64,000 nt of DNA from Cohaesibacter haloalkalitolerans (GTDB taxonomy: Bacteria; Pseudomonadota; Alphaproteobacteria; Rhizobiales; Cohaesibacteraceae): positions 1 through 64,000 of the forward strand of contig NZ_QNUM01000002.1 of the NCBI RefSeq assembly GCF_003574655.1, written 5' to 3'. Numbering within the stretch: the stretch's first letter is position 1; every line of letters begins with the position of its first letter. Shown piece by piece: positions 24,954 to 33,900 of this stretch. The notes below the pieces were generated by a model. The model was not told where the DNA came from and did not search any database. It saw only the letters and a program-made list of their open reading frames with translations. The translations under genes and the position numbers were made by a program.

Positions 24954-26675
24954 ATGCGAAGACAGGTTCTCTCGATTGACCGCTCGATCCATCGCTCCGT
25001 GATGATCATGCTGATGGCTGGCAGCCTGCTTGGTGGCGGTTCCGCCGCGCTGGCAAGCCAAAGTGCCACCCAGCCCTCAGGCAGCGCCCAGCCGGTGGCC
25101 GGCGCTCCGGCCAAGGTGAGCGCTCTTGGGCAGGCGATGGGTGCCAGTCTTGCGGAGTTGCCGCAATTCGGAACCAATTTCTCCACCTTCAATCTTGAAA
25201 ACGGCATGCAGGTTGTGGTGATTCCCGATCATCGCGCACCGGTGGTCACCCACATGGTCTGGTATCGGGCTGGTGCCGCTGACGAGAAGCCGGGCGTTTC
25301 GGGCATTGCCCATTTTCTCGAACATCTGATGTTCAAGGGCACGAAAGCCCACCCGGATGGAGAGTTTTCCAAGATCGTGGCCTCACTGGGCGGCGAGGAA
25401 AATGCCTTCACCACTCAGGATTACACCGCCTATTACCAGCGCGTTGCCAAGCAGCACCTCAAACTGATGATGGAGCTTGAAGCGGACCGCATGGCCAATC
25501 TTCAGCTCACGGACGAGCAGGTCAAACCGGAACTGAAGGTCATTCTCGAAGAACGCGCCATGCGGATCGACACGGATCCAAGCTCGCTGCTGAGCGAATC
25601 CCTTGATGCGGCGCTTTACCGTAATCATCCCTATGGCATTCCGGTGATTGGCTGGGAACACGAGATGGAGCAGCTGGACCGTCAGGACGCCATCGACTGG
25701 TATAATGAATTCTACACTCCCAACAATGCCATCCTGATCGTTGCCGGAGACATCAACGAGGACGAGGTCCGGGCGATGGCCGAAGAAACCTATGGCAAGG
25801 TTTTGCGCCGGGCCGAACCGAAGGCACGGCTTCGCCCTCTGGAGCCGCCGCAGCGCACGGCCCGCACGCTGACCCTCACCGACGAACGGGTCAGCCAGCC
25901 CAGCGTCCGCCGCGCCTACATGGTCCCATCGGATCACACCGCCACGAATGGCGAGGCCGAGGCGCTCGATCTGCTCACCTATATTCTCGGGTCGGGGCCA
26001 AACTCGCGTCTTTATAAAAGCCTCGTGATGGACAACAAGATCGCCACCTCTGCCGGTGCCTATTACCAGAGCACCACGCTTGATGATACCGACATGATGT
26101 TCTACGGCATTCCGGCGGCCGGCAAGTCCGTTGACGATGTGCTCACCGGCATCAAGGGCGAAATCGACAAGATCATCAAGGAAGGGGTGAGCGAGGAAGA
26201 AGTCGCACGCGCCAAGCGCGCCATTCTGGCCCAGACCTTCTATGCCCAGGACAATCAGGCTTCTCTGGCCAGAATCGTCGGCACGGCGCTTGCCACCGGG
26301 CAGGATCTCGATGCGCTGCGCAAGTGGCCCGAACATCTGGCCGCCGTCACGCCGGAACAGGTGGTGGCCGTTGCCGCGAAATATCTTCAGGAAAGCCGCT
26401 CCGTCACCGGCTACCTGCTCCCACCTGGCGTCAGCGCCGGTCCATCCGGGAAAGCCGCCGATTGCGCCCCTGGAGCGGACCAGCCGATGCCGAAGGCGCG
26501 CGCAATGAGTTACCCCAAGGAAGCGCCTCGGGCATCGCAGAAGGTGCCAAATCCACAGTCCCGTCCGCAGGGGCAGCCAAAGCCGAAACCAGCCGCGGAT
26601 GCCGCCAAGACCCCTGCTTCCCCAAATGCAGAAGCCCCCAAGGCTGAAGCCCCAAGCACTGAAGTCAAGCAGTAA
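24954..26675 (+). CDS. M16 family zinc metallopeptidase (catalytic subunit), exported
   Basis: 573 residues. N-terminal hydrophobic segment (about 16-35) ending in an ALAS cleavage-like site suggests a signal peptide. The inverted zinc motif HFLEHLMF (HXXEH, about 119-126) and the downstream glutamate of ENAFTTQDYTAYY are present, so the pitrilysin-type active site is intact. Two ~200-residue M16 domains follow, then a Pro/Ala/Lys-rich low-complexity C-terminus (about 510-573). The second M16 gene starts 11 bp later with an AGGAGG site; the two probably form a heterodimer like the bacterial homologues of mitochondrial processing peptidase. Confidence 0.93.
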   Translation: MRRQVLSIDRSIHRSVMIMLMAGSLLGGGSAALASQSATQPSGSAQPVAGAPAKVSALGQAMGASLAELPQFGTNFSTFNLENGMQVVVIPDHRAPVVTHMVWYRAGAADEKPGVSGIAHFLEHLMFKGTKAHPDGEFSKIVASLGGEENAFTTQDYTAYYQRVAKQHLKLMMELEADRMANLQLTDEQVKPELKVILEERAMRIDTDPSSLLSESLDAALYRNHPYGIPVIGWEHEMEQLDRQDAIDWYNEFYTPNNAILIVAGDINEDEVRAMAEETYGKVLRRAEPKARLRPLEPPQRTARTLTLTDERVSQPSVRRAYMVPSDHTATNGEAEALDLLTYILGSGPNSRLYKSLVMDNKIATSAGAYYQSTTLDDTDMMFYGIPAAGKSVDDVLTGIKGEIDKIIKEGVSEEEVARAKRAILAQTFYAQDNQASLARIVGTALATGQDLDALRKWPEHLAAVTPEQVVAVAAKYLQESRSVTGYLLPPGVSAGPSGKAADCAPGADQPMPKARAMSYPKEAPRASQKVPNPQSRPQGQPKPKPAADAAKTPASPNAEAPKAEAPSTEVKQ

Positions 26676-26686
26676 GGAGGATCGAG

Positions 26687-28225
26687 ATGACCAGACGACA
26701 GGCAATGCCCATGCGCCAGATCCAGACCGATCGCGCACCGATCCACCAGACAGCCAAGGACTCCACCATGCATCATCGTCCAGCCCGGGCCCGGGCTCTT
26801 GCCAAACAGACCGAAGGCACCGCTCGCGCGCTGGTCATTCTGCTGGGGCTTTTTGCCAGCCTTTTTGTTCTGTTCAGCTGGGGTCAGGCACGCGCCACGG
26901 AAATCCAGCGCGTTGTCAGTGACAAGGGCATCGAGGCATGGCTGGTGGAAGACCACACCGTGCCGATTATCGCCGTGGACTTTTCCTTTACCGGCGGGTC
27001 TGCCCAGGACACCCCGGGCAAGGAAGGCACGGTTTCCATGCTGACCAGTCTGCTTGACGAAGGGGCTGGCGACATGGACAGCCCGACCTTTCAGACCGCC
27101 CTTGAAGACAACGCCATCAAGCTCAGCTTCAGCGCGAGCCGCGACCGTTTCTATGGCTCACTGCGCACGCTGACGCCAAACCGGCAGATCGCCTTCGACC
27201 TGTTGAGCAAGTCACTGCAATCGCCGCATTTCGATGCAGACCCGATTGAACGCATGCGGGCCCAGTGGATTGTCTCGGCCAAGCGCAAATTGACCGACCC
27301 GGACTCCATCGCCGGACGGGCCATGCGCGAAGCTGCCTTCCCGGATCACCCCTACGGGCTGGACAGTGATGGCTCCGAAGCCTCACTTGCCCGCATCACA
27401 CGGGACGACATCGCCTCCATGCACAAGAATATCATGACCCGTGACGGTCTGTTCATCGGTGTGGTGGGTGCGATTGACGCCGATAGTCTCAAGGCCATGC
27501 TCGATCAGGTCTTCGCTCCGCTTCCCGAAACGGGCACCCTCGCGCCGATTTCAGACGTGGCCATTGCCACGACAGGTGAGCAGCATGTGGATTTTGCCAC
27601 CCCGCAAACCTCGATCAGCTTCATGATGCCGGGCATCAAACGCCAGGATAAGGACTTCTACGCCGCCTATCTGGTCAATCATATCCTTGGTGGCGGCTCC
27701 TTCTCCTCGCGTCTTTATGAAGAAATCCGTGAGAAGCGCGGCCTTGCCTACAGCGTTTACAGCTATCTCAGCGATTATGATCACACCCAGATTTTGGCAG
27801 GCGGAATGGCCACTCGCACCGGCAATTCCGATCAGGCTCTGATGCTGGTCAAACAGGAAATCCAGCGCCTCGGCAACGAGGGCCCAACCAAGGAAGAACT
27901 GGCCAACACCAAGAAATTCCTCATCGGCAACTATCCGCTGCGCTTTGACAGCTCTTCCAAGATTTCCCGTCAGTTGGTGGGCATTCAGGAAGACGGCCTC
28001 GGCATCGACTATTTCGACAAGCGCAACAGCTATATCGAGGGCGTCACGATGGAAGATGCCAAGCGGGTCGCCAAGCGACTGTTGGATCCCTCCAAGCTGC
28101 TGATCATCACCGTCGGCCAGCAGATCAAGCATGCAGCGATCAGCCCGGACCAGCAGCCGAGCGCAGTGCCGACACCGGCCAATGACAATGGCAGCAAGAA
28201 ACCTGCCAAGGTCGCGACAAACTGA
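26687..28225 (+). CDS. M16 family peptidase-like protein, non-catalytic partner
   Basis: 512 residues. A basic N-terminus and hydrophobic segment (about 47-66, ending ARA) point to export or membrane anchoring. The M16 fold is recognisable from FSFTGGSAQDTPGKEGTVSMLTSLLDEG, where the catalytic HXXEH is absent: the position aligned with it reads GTVSMLTSLL. The second domain contains FMMPGIKRQDKDFYAAYLVNHILGGGSFSSRLYEEIREKRGLAYSV, with the R/Y substrate residues typical of the beta-type subunit. Translationally linked to the preceding active subunit; ends at the terminator at 28285. Confidence 0.92.
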   Translation: MTRRQAMPMRQIQTDRAPIHQTAKDSTMHHRPARARALAKQTEGTARALVILLGLFASLFVLFSWGQARATEIQRVVSDKGIEAWLVEDHTVPIIAVDFSFTGGSAQDTPGKEGTVSMLTSLLDEGAGDMDSPTFQTALEDNAIKLSFSASRDRFYGSLRTLTPNRQIAFDLLSKSLQSPHFDADPIERMRAQWIVSAKRKLTDPDSIAGRAMREAAFPDHPYGLDSDGSEASLARITRDDIASMHKNIMTRDGLFIGVVGAIDADSLKAMLDQVFAPLPETGTLAPISDVAIATTGEQHVDFATPQTSISFMMPGIKRQDKDFYAAYLVNHILGGGSFSSRLYEEIREKRGLAYSVYSYLSDYDHTQILAGGMATRTGNSDQALMLVKQEIQRLGNEGPTKEELANTKKFLIGNYPLRFDSSSKISRQLVGIQEDGLGIDYFDKRNSYIEGVTMEDAKRVAKRLLDPSKLLIITVGQQIKHAAISPDQQPSAVPTPANDNGSKKPAKVATN

Positions 28226-28284
28226 GCGCCCTGCTCTGAGCTTCTGCACCGAGCCTCAGTTCGGGCGCGACGCCAGATACCACC

Positions 28285-28319
28285 AGCCGCCGACGGGCCT
28301 GCCCTTCGGCGGCTTTTTT
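28285..28319 (+). terminator. Terminator of the M16 operon
   Basis: AGCCGCCGA (28285-28293) pairs with TCGGCGGCT (28306-28314), followed by six T residues, 60 bp after the stop. Confidence 0.88.
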
Positions 28320-28475
28320 GTATCCGTTTCTCTGGAGCATACGCGCCACCCGTACGCGCCCATTCGCGACATCAGCCATGCAAACGGACACTGGACCTTG
28401 GGCGCTCCATCAACTAAAAGACTTCCAACTGCGCAGCCCTAGCGCACCCCTTGCCCGTTTCTTGCCCATTGCAGA

Positions 28476-29507
28476 ATGAAAAAAATGACCAGACCAGCAA
28501 CTCAGTGGCGCCCGCTTCATCCCGACATCGACCCGCAAACCGGCGCTCCCGCCCCTGGTCTTGCAGATGATCCGGGGTTTCAGAGCGCCAGCAAGCTGCT
28601 TGCTGATGGTGGACTGGTGGCAGTGCCGACAGAGACGGTCTACGGGCTGGCGGCGGATGCCACCAACGCCGAGGCGGTCGCCAGCATCTATCAGGCCAAG
28701 AACCGGCCAAGCTTCAACCCGCTCATTTCGCATTTACCAAGCCTTGCGGCTGCCGAGCTGCATGGGCTGTTCAATGAAGATGCCCTGAAACTTGCCAAGG
28801 CCTTCTGGCCGGGGCCGATCACGCTCGTGGTGCCCAAGAGACCGGAAAGCTCCATCGCCGATCTGACCTCTGCAGGCCTTGACACCGTTGCCATCCGGGT
28901 TCCCGATGCGCCCCTAATGCGGGCACTAGCCTTTGCCACCGACAAGCCGCTCGCCGCCCCGTCGGCCAACCGCTCGGGCCGGGTCAGCCCGACCACCGCT
29001 GCGCATGTGAGCGAGGAACTGGCCGACCGCATCGACATGATCGTTGATATGGGCGCCTGCCGGGTCGGCGTCGAATCAAGCGTCATCCTCTGTGTGGACG
29101 GCAAACCGGTAACCTTGCTGCGACCAGGCGGCGTTTCAGCGGAGGATCTGGAAGCCGTCCTCGGCCGTCCCCTTGCCCGGGCTGGTACAAACGACAAGAC
29201 CCCGAGTTCACCGGGCATGATGACCAGCCATTATGCGCCGTCGGTTCCGGTGCGGCTCAATGCTGAAACGATCGAAGACGGCGAGGCCCTTCTGGCCTTT
29301 GGCCCGACGCTGCCCGCCCATGCCGACCGCGCGGTCGAGATCGTCAATCTCTCGGCGACCGGCGACAGCTTCGAGGCAGCCCAAAAGCTCTTTGCAGCCC
29401 TCAGGGCACTTGATCGCCCCGATGTCCGCTGCATTGCCGTTGCCCCCATCGGCAACGAGGGCCTCGGCGAGGCCATCAACGACCGGCTGAAACGCGCCGC
29501 CGCCTGA
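28476..29507 (+). CDS. tsaC: L-threonylcarbamoyladenylate synthase (Sua5/TsaC type)
   Basis: 343 residues: an N-terminal YrdC/TsaC domain (about 28-215) and a C-terminal Sua5 domain, the long Sua5 form. The enzyme makes threonylcarbamoyl-AMP from threonine, bicarbonate and ATP for the t6A modification of tRNAs reading ANN codons. Motifs: VPTETVYGLAADAT, the K-R-x-x-N element in KNRPSFNPLISH, PGPITLVV, APSANRSGRVSPT, and SPGMMTSHYAP at the start of the second domain. Alternative ATG three codons later. Confidence 0.95.
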   Translation: MKKMTRPATQWRPLHPDIDPQTGAPAPGLADDPGFQSASKLLADGGLVAVPTETVYGLAADATNAEAVASIYQAKNRPSFNPLISHLPSLAAAELHGLFNEDALKLAKAFWPGPITLVVPKRPESSIADLTSAGLDTVAIRVPDAPLMRALAFATDKPLAAPSANRSGRVSPTTAAHVSEELADRIDMIVDMGACRVGVESSVILCVDGKPVTLLRPGGVSAEDLEAVLGRPLARAGTNDKTPSSPGMMTSHYAPSVPVRLNAETIEDGEALLAFGPTLPAHADRAVEIVNLSATGDSFEAAQKLFAALRALDRPDVRCIAVAPIGNEGLGEAINDRLKRAAA

Positions 29508-29625
29508 TCCCTTCTGTCGCGATCGCACCGGCGAGACAGCCCATGTGCCTTCATGCCCTTGTAAAAACGCGCACAGCGGCCAGACATTCATGTAGGCTTC
29601 ATCTTCATTTCTCTATAGGATGAAC

Positions 29626-29653
29626 GCCAGTGCAAGGGGTTGCACTGGCATTT
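29626..29653 (+). terminator. Hairpin terminator between tsaC and mscL
   Basis: GCCAGTGCAA (29626-29635) pairs perfectly with TTGCACTGGC (29640-29649) around a GGGG loop, followed by ATTTT; about 120 bp after tsaC and 60 bp before mscL. Confidence 0.6.
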
Positions 29654-29713
29654 TGCAAACTCTGACCGAGTATCCGCAAGACACGGACTGGCGGTCATTG
29701 ACAGGGGAAAGTC

Positions 29714-30163
29714 ATGTTCAAGGAATTTCAGACATTCATTGCCAAGGGTAATGTCATGGATCTGGCTGTCGGCGTCATCATTGGCGGCGCATTTGGCCTC
29801 ATCGTCACATCGCTGACCAACGACATCATCATGCCAATCATCGGCGTGATCTTTGGTGGCCTCGATTTTTCCAACTATTTCCTGCCGCTGAGCGGTAGTG
29901 TCACCGCCACGACGCTGGATGCAGCAAAGGAACAGGGCGCCGTTCTGGCCTATGGCAACTTCCTGACAGTGGTGCTGAACTTCCTCATTCTGGCCTGGAT
30001 CATTTTCCTGATGGTCAAGGGCGTCAACAAGATGCGGGCAGAAGCAGAGGAACGCATGTTCAAGAAGGAAGAGGAAGAGAAGGCGGCGGAACCGGAAGCA
30101 CCAGCTGCCGACATCGCCCTTCTCACGGAAATCCGCGATCTTCTGGCCAAACAGAAGGCCTGA
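29714..30163 (+). CDS. mscL: Large-conductance mechanosensitive channel
   Basis: 149 residues, usual MscL length. N-terminal amphipathic [27 protein letters not shown] (the S1/TM1 signature), periplasmic loop, TM2 ([25 protein letters not shown]), and a charged cytoplasmic bundle with [13 protein letters not shown] ending [12 protein letters not shown]. Opens at high membrane tension to release solutes on hypo-osmotic shock. Ribosome site AGGGGAA is well placed. Confidence 0.97.
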   Translation: MFKEFQTFIAKGNVMDLAVGVIIGGAFGLIVTSLTNDIIMPIIGVIFGGLDFSNYFLPLSGSVTATTLDAAKEQGAVLAYGNFLTVVLNFLILAWIIFLMVKGVNKMRAEAEERMFKKEEEEKAAEPEAPAADIALLTEIRDLLAKQKA

Positions 30164-30194
30164 GCCTTCTCGTCGCGCTTTCTTTCATCACGGC

Positions 30195-30227
30195 GCCCCC
30201 GCCCCGCATTCGGCAATTGGCGGGGGC
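30195..30227 (+). terminator. Hairpin after mscL
   Basis: GCCCCCGCC (30195-30203) pairs with GGCGGGGGC (30219-30227), 15-nt loop; only a weak T content follows. Confidence 0.5.
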
Positions 30228-30327
30228 TGTCATCAAAGTTTGTTCTGGCTGTAATTTGGCTGCCATCTCCGGGATGGAATGGTTTGGGTCTCCTTCTTTC
30301 CTATTGCCCAGTTTCAAGAGACCCCAA

Positions 30328-32349
30328 ATGACCAGACACCCGTCCAGAGCTCCATCGAGCCTGTCGCGCCGCAGCCTGCTTCTCGGCGGAGCCGCCATCG
30401 CCACATCCGCCGCCTTTTCTCCCATACTGACCTTCCGCGCCAACGCCACTCCGATGGCTGGCGAGTTGCTGCTGGTGCCCGCTACGCCGAACCCGAATGG
30501 TGTCATCGACCAGTTGTTTCTGCTGAAGGGCGACCCGCTCGCAGGCCAGATCAAGACCATTGTTGCCGAGGACGGCAGCCCGGTTCCCGCTCCTGTCCTC
30601 AAGGATGGCGAGCGCCGGGTGCTGCGCGTGCTGCATTTCAACGACATGCACAACCACATCACCGATCTGCACGGCAAGAAGGGTGACACCTATCGCCTTG
30701 CCCAGATGGTCAAGCTGGTCAAGGATGCTCGCGCCAATGCGGCCGACAATGAAGCCGTGCTGTTTGTCTCTGCCGGTGACGACCACACCGGCTCGATCTT
30801 TGACGAATTGATGGGATGGACACCGGAAGAGTTCGTCGCAGACGCCAGCTATCGCGCCTACAGCGCTGCCGGTGTTGAAATCGCGACCCTTGGCAACCAC
30901 GAATTCGACCGCGGTGCCGAACTGCTCAAGAAGGGCAAGGACACGGACGCCGCCTTCCCGCTGCTGTCTGCCAACGTCCACTCCTCTGGCTACATGAAGC
31001 GCGATGAGGATTATACCGCCGCCGCCATTGCCGATATCAAGGGGCTGCGCGTTGGCATCATCGGCCTTACCACCAACATCGACACCCGTGTCGGCCAGCC
31101 GAATGATCCGACCCTTGCCGTCGAGCGCCCGGTGAAAGCCCTTACCAACATCCTGCCTGCGGTTTCGGAAATCTCCGACGTCGTCGTCATTCTCTCCCAT
31201 TGCGGCTATGGCATTGGCCAGCACAAGTCCGGCAAGGCAGCGACCGCCCGCGCCATCGGGGACGGTGATTTTGCCATTGCCGAGATTGCAGCCAAGCTCA
31301 GCCAGAAGCCGGTGGTCGTCGTTGGTGGTCATACCCACACCAAGCTCAATGAAACCGGCATCGACGAGAACAACCTCAAGGACGGCGTTCTCATCACCCA
31401 GGCTCTGGCGCATGGCCAGTTCCTTGGCGATATCGCCATTTCCATCGCCGCCAATCAGGGCCGCAAGGACTGGTACAATTCGGTCTCGCTACATCCGATC
31501 AAGGCCAGCGACAAGCGTGTGGCAAGCGATGATCCGAAATACAAGACCCTTCAGCAACAAGGCGACTGGGACGCAGCCTTTGAAGATGCTGTTGTGGTCC
31601 CCCTTCTCAAGCAGCTCGACAGCAAGCTCGCCGAGACCATCGGCACCGTGGACACCGAAGCCCTTGGTCGCGACGTCACCATTGCCAATCGCTATATCGG
31701 CGAAAGTGCCCTTGGCAATTTCATGAATGACGCCGTGGTTGCCCGCTCGGAAACCTTCCCCGGCGGCAAGGTCGACTTTGCCCTTTTCAACGCAACCGGC
31801 CTGTCGGCTGGCGTGGAAAAGGGACAGCTGACCTTCAAGGCGTGGTATGACGTGATGCCCTATGCCGACGCAATCCACGTGGCAACGATGACCGGAGCCC
31901 AGTTGCGCGACATGCTCAACAACAACGCAGTGCGCCTGCTGCGCCCGGAGGAAGCAGAAGGTGTGGACCTCAACGGCTTTGTCTCGCGCGGCTTCCTGCA
32001 CTTCTCCTCGGGCATCCGTTATGAAATCGCGCTCGGTGCTGACGCCATGTCCGCAAAGGCAGTCCACATCACGCTCAACGGCCAGCCAATCGAGGAGGTT
32101 CTGGACAAGACATTCACCCTCGCCATCAACAGCTACATCGCCTTTGGCGCCTATGGCGAAACCTGGAACGGCAAGCCGATTTCTGGCGGGGTGGCGGGCG
32201 ACATCCCGAGCTTCGACCTCAGAAAACTCGACTATGATCACACCGGCCTTGTCTACCGCAACGAGGTCATCGCCTTCATCCGCGATCAGAAGGTGATCAC
32301 CGAAGCCAACGGCGCCAAACTCGATGGCCGTCTGGTGGTGAAAGCCTGA
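30328..32349 (+). CDS. Bifunctional metallophosphatase / 5'-nucleotidase, Tat-exported
   Basis: 673 residues from the ATG at 30328; the frame upstream to 30217 lies in the mscL terminator region. The N-terminus carries a twin-arginine signal (SRRSLLLGGAAIA, about 13-25). Metallophosphatase motifs LHFNDMHNH, SAGDDHTGS, GNHEFDRG and GGHTHTKL are complete, and the C-terminal nucleotidase domain holds NATGLSAGVEKG, MPYADAI and SYIAFGAYGE. About 100-140 residues longer than the Sec-exported paralogue at 2366, with an insert before the first motif. Tat export suggests folding or metal loading in the cytoplasm. Ends at a strong terminator. Confidence 0.92.
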   Translation: MTRHPSRAPSSLSRRSLLLGGAAIATSAAFSPILTFRANATPMAGELLLVPATPNPNGVIDQLFLLKGDPLAGQIKTIVAEDGSPVPAPVLKDGERRVLRVLHFNDMHNHITDLHGKKGDTYRLAQMVKLVKDARANAADNEAVLFVSAGDDHTGSIFDELMGWTPEEFVADASYRAYSAAGVEIATLGNHEFDRGAELLKKGKDTDAAFPLLSANVHSSGYMKRDEDYTAAAIADIKGLRVGIIGLTTNIDTRVGQPNDPTLAVERPVKALTNILPAVSEISDVVVILSHCGYGIGQHKSGKAATARAIGDGDFAIAEIAAKLSQKPVVVVGGHTHTKLNETGIDENNLKDGVLITQALAHGQFLGDIAISIAANQGRKDWYNSVSLHPIKASDKRVASDDPKYKTLQQQGDWDAAFEDAVVVPLLKQLDSKLAETIGTVDTEALGRDVTIANRYIGESALGNFMNDAVVARSETFPGGKVDFALFNATGLSAGVEKGQLTFKAWYDVMPYADAIHVATMTGAQLRDMLNNNAVRLLRPEEAEGVDLNGFVSRGFLHFSSGIRYEIALGADAMSAKAVHITLNGQPIEEVLDKTFTLAINSYIAFGAYGETWNGKPISGGVAGDIPSFDLRKLDYDHTGLVYRNEVIAFIRDQKVITEANGAKLDGRLVVKA

Positions 32350-32377
32350 GGCACCCAAACCTCATTCATCCCTCATG

Positions 32378-32408
32378 TGCCTGTCTCCCTCCGGAGGCAG
32401 GCATTTTT
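32378..32408 (+). terminator. Intrinsic terminator of the Tat-exported nucleotidase gene
   Basis: 11-bp stem with one G-T pair (TGCCTGTCTCC / GGAGGCAGGCA), CTCC loop, followed by TTTTT, about 30 bp past the stop. Confidence 0.85.
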
Positions 32409-32646
32409 AAATTTGCAGCCTGCGTTGGCGGGTGGAGCCAGTGCTCACACACGCATCAGGGAAAAACATTACATACCCGTCTCGACTCTGATCCCGGAAA
32501 GTAATAACCAAGAACAAGGTGGGCTGGCGGTGGTGCCAGCGCCTCTTTCGCCTTGCGCCCTCCCCTGCAAGGCAATCCTGGCCAGCCATATTTGAATTTT
32601 GCAGCGCTGCAACGGTGCTGAACAAGAATAAAAAAAGGAACCTTTC

Positions 32647-33828
32647 ATGGATCAGAGCAACGATTTTGCCTCCCTTGTCGATTTGGAAAAAACCAAGGAA
32701 GAAATGATCGCCAACCGGCGACATATTCATCAGAACCCGGAGCTTTCGCACGAGGAAGCAAAGACAGCGGCTTTTGTTGCCGGAAAGCTCAAGGACTGGG
32801 GCTATGAGGTAGCCGAGAATGTCGGCGGCCATGGCATCGTGGCCCGTCTCAAGGTTGGGGAAGGCAGCAAGAGCCTTGCCATTCGCGCCGACATGGACGC
32901 CCTGCCGATCACTGAAGAAACCGGCCTTGACTATGCCAGCCAGAATGAAGGCGTCATGCATGCCTGTGGGCACGATGGTCACACGGCCGTTTTGATGGGC
33001 GCGGCGGAATATCTCGCCCGCACCAAACGGTTCAACGGCACCCTGAACCTGATCTTCCAGCCGGCAGAGGAAAGCCCGGTGAAGAGCGGGGCCGAGCGGA
33101 TGATCGAGGATGGACTGCTGGAACGCTTTCCGTTCGACTGCATCTACGGCCTGCACAATCATCCCGGCGCACCGGTCGGGCAGATCATGCTGCGTGACGG
33201 ACCGGCCATGGCCGGGGCCGACATGATCGACATCACCGTACGTGGCAAGGGTGGCCATGGTGCCCGTCCGCAGGAGACCATCGACCCGGTGGTCACCGCC
33301 TGCCACATCGCCATCGGTCTGCAAACCATCGTTTCGCGTAACATCGATCCGTTTCAGCCAGCCGTGATCACTATCGGCGCGATCCATGGCGGTAAGGCAC
33401 CGAACGTCATTCCCGAAGAGGTTGTAATGCGCGTGACCCTTCGCACCTTTGACCAGAAAGTGCGCGACCACGCCAAGAAACGGATCATTGAAATGTCCCA
33501 GTCAATCGCCGAGGGCTTTGGAGCGACCGCAAGGGTGGATATTCCACACGGGCTGCCGGTGGTAGTCAACTCGACCGCTGAAATGGAGTTTGCAAGGGAA
33601 GTGGCGATCGAACTCGTTGGAGAGGAAGGCATTGCCGAATTTCCGATCAGTTCGGGCAGCGAGGACTTCGCCCATTACCTGGCCCACAAGCCGGGCTGCT
33701 TCATTCGCGTCGGCAATGGTGTCGATTCGGCTGCGCTGCACAATCCCAAGTTCAACTTCGCCGATGACATGCTGCCGGTCGGAGCGGCCCTGTGGTCACG
33801 CCTTGCGGAACGCTATCTGCAGGGTTGA
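32647..33828 (+). CDS. M20 family amidohydrolase (hippurate hydrolase / N-acyl amino acid deacylase type)
   Basis: 393 residues. Motifs of the M20D group: RRHIHQNPELSHEE (about 22-35), AIRADMDALPITE, HACGHDGHTA with metal ligands (about 108-117), QPAEES (the catalytic glutamate region), YGLHNHPGAPVG, and a terminal SGSEDFAHY. The enzyme releases amino acids from N-acyl or benzoyl conjugates; true substrate unknown. AAGGA site supports the start. The 238 bp upstream hold no other gene. Monocistronic. Confidence 0.92.
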   Translation: MDQSNDFASLVDLEKTKEEMIANRRHIHQNPELSHEEAKTAAFVAGKLKDWGYEVAENVGGHGIVARLKVGEGSKSLAIRADMDALPITEETGLDYASQNEGVMHACGHDGHTAVLMGAAEYLARTKRFNGTLNLIFQPAEESPVKSGAERMIEDGLLERFPFDCIYGLHNHPGAPVGQIMLRDGPAMAGADMIDITVRGKGGHGARPQETIDPVVTACHIAIGLQTIVSRNIDPFQPAVITIGAIHGGKAPNVIPEEVVMRVTLRTFDQKVRDHAKKRIIEMSQSIAEGFGATARVDIPHGLPVVVNSTAEMEFAREVAIELVGEEGIAEFPISSGSEDFAHYLAHKPGCFIRVGNGVDSAALHNPKFNFADDMLPVGAALWSRLAERYLQG

Positions 33829-33866
33829 GCCGCGGTTTGCATCAGACCCGGCAACAAGACATTGTG

Positions 33867-33898
33867 CCAGCCTCTCTCACCCAACGAGGGGCTGGCCT
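33867..33898. terminator. Hairpin between convergent M20 and GGDEF-EAL genes
   Basis: GCCAGCCTCTC pairs with GAGGGGCTGGC (imperfect) and is followed by CTTTTC on the plus strand, just before the stop of the converging gene. Confidence 0.65.
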
Positions 33899-33900
33899 TT

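Noticed and set aside
30301-33471. Several long minus-strand frames (up to 370 codons) opposite the Tat nucleotidase and M20 genes
   Set aside because: They are mirror frames of genuine genes with intact family motifs on the plus strand, and their translations show no domain.
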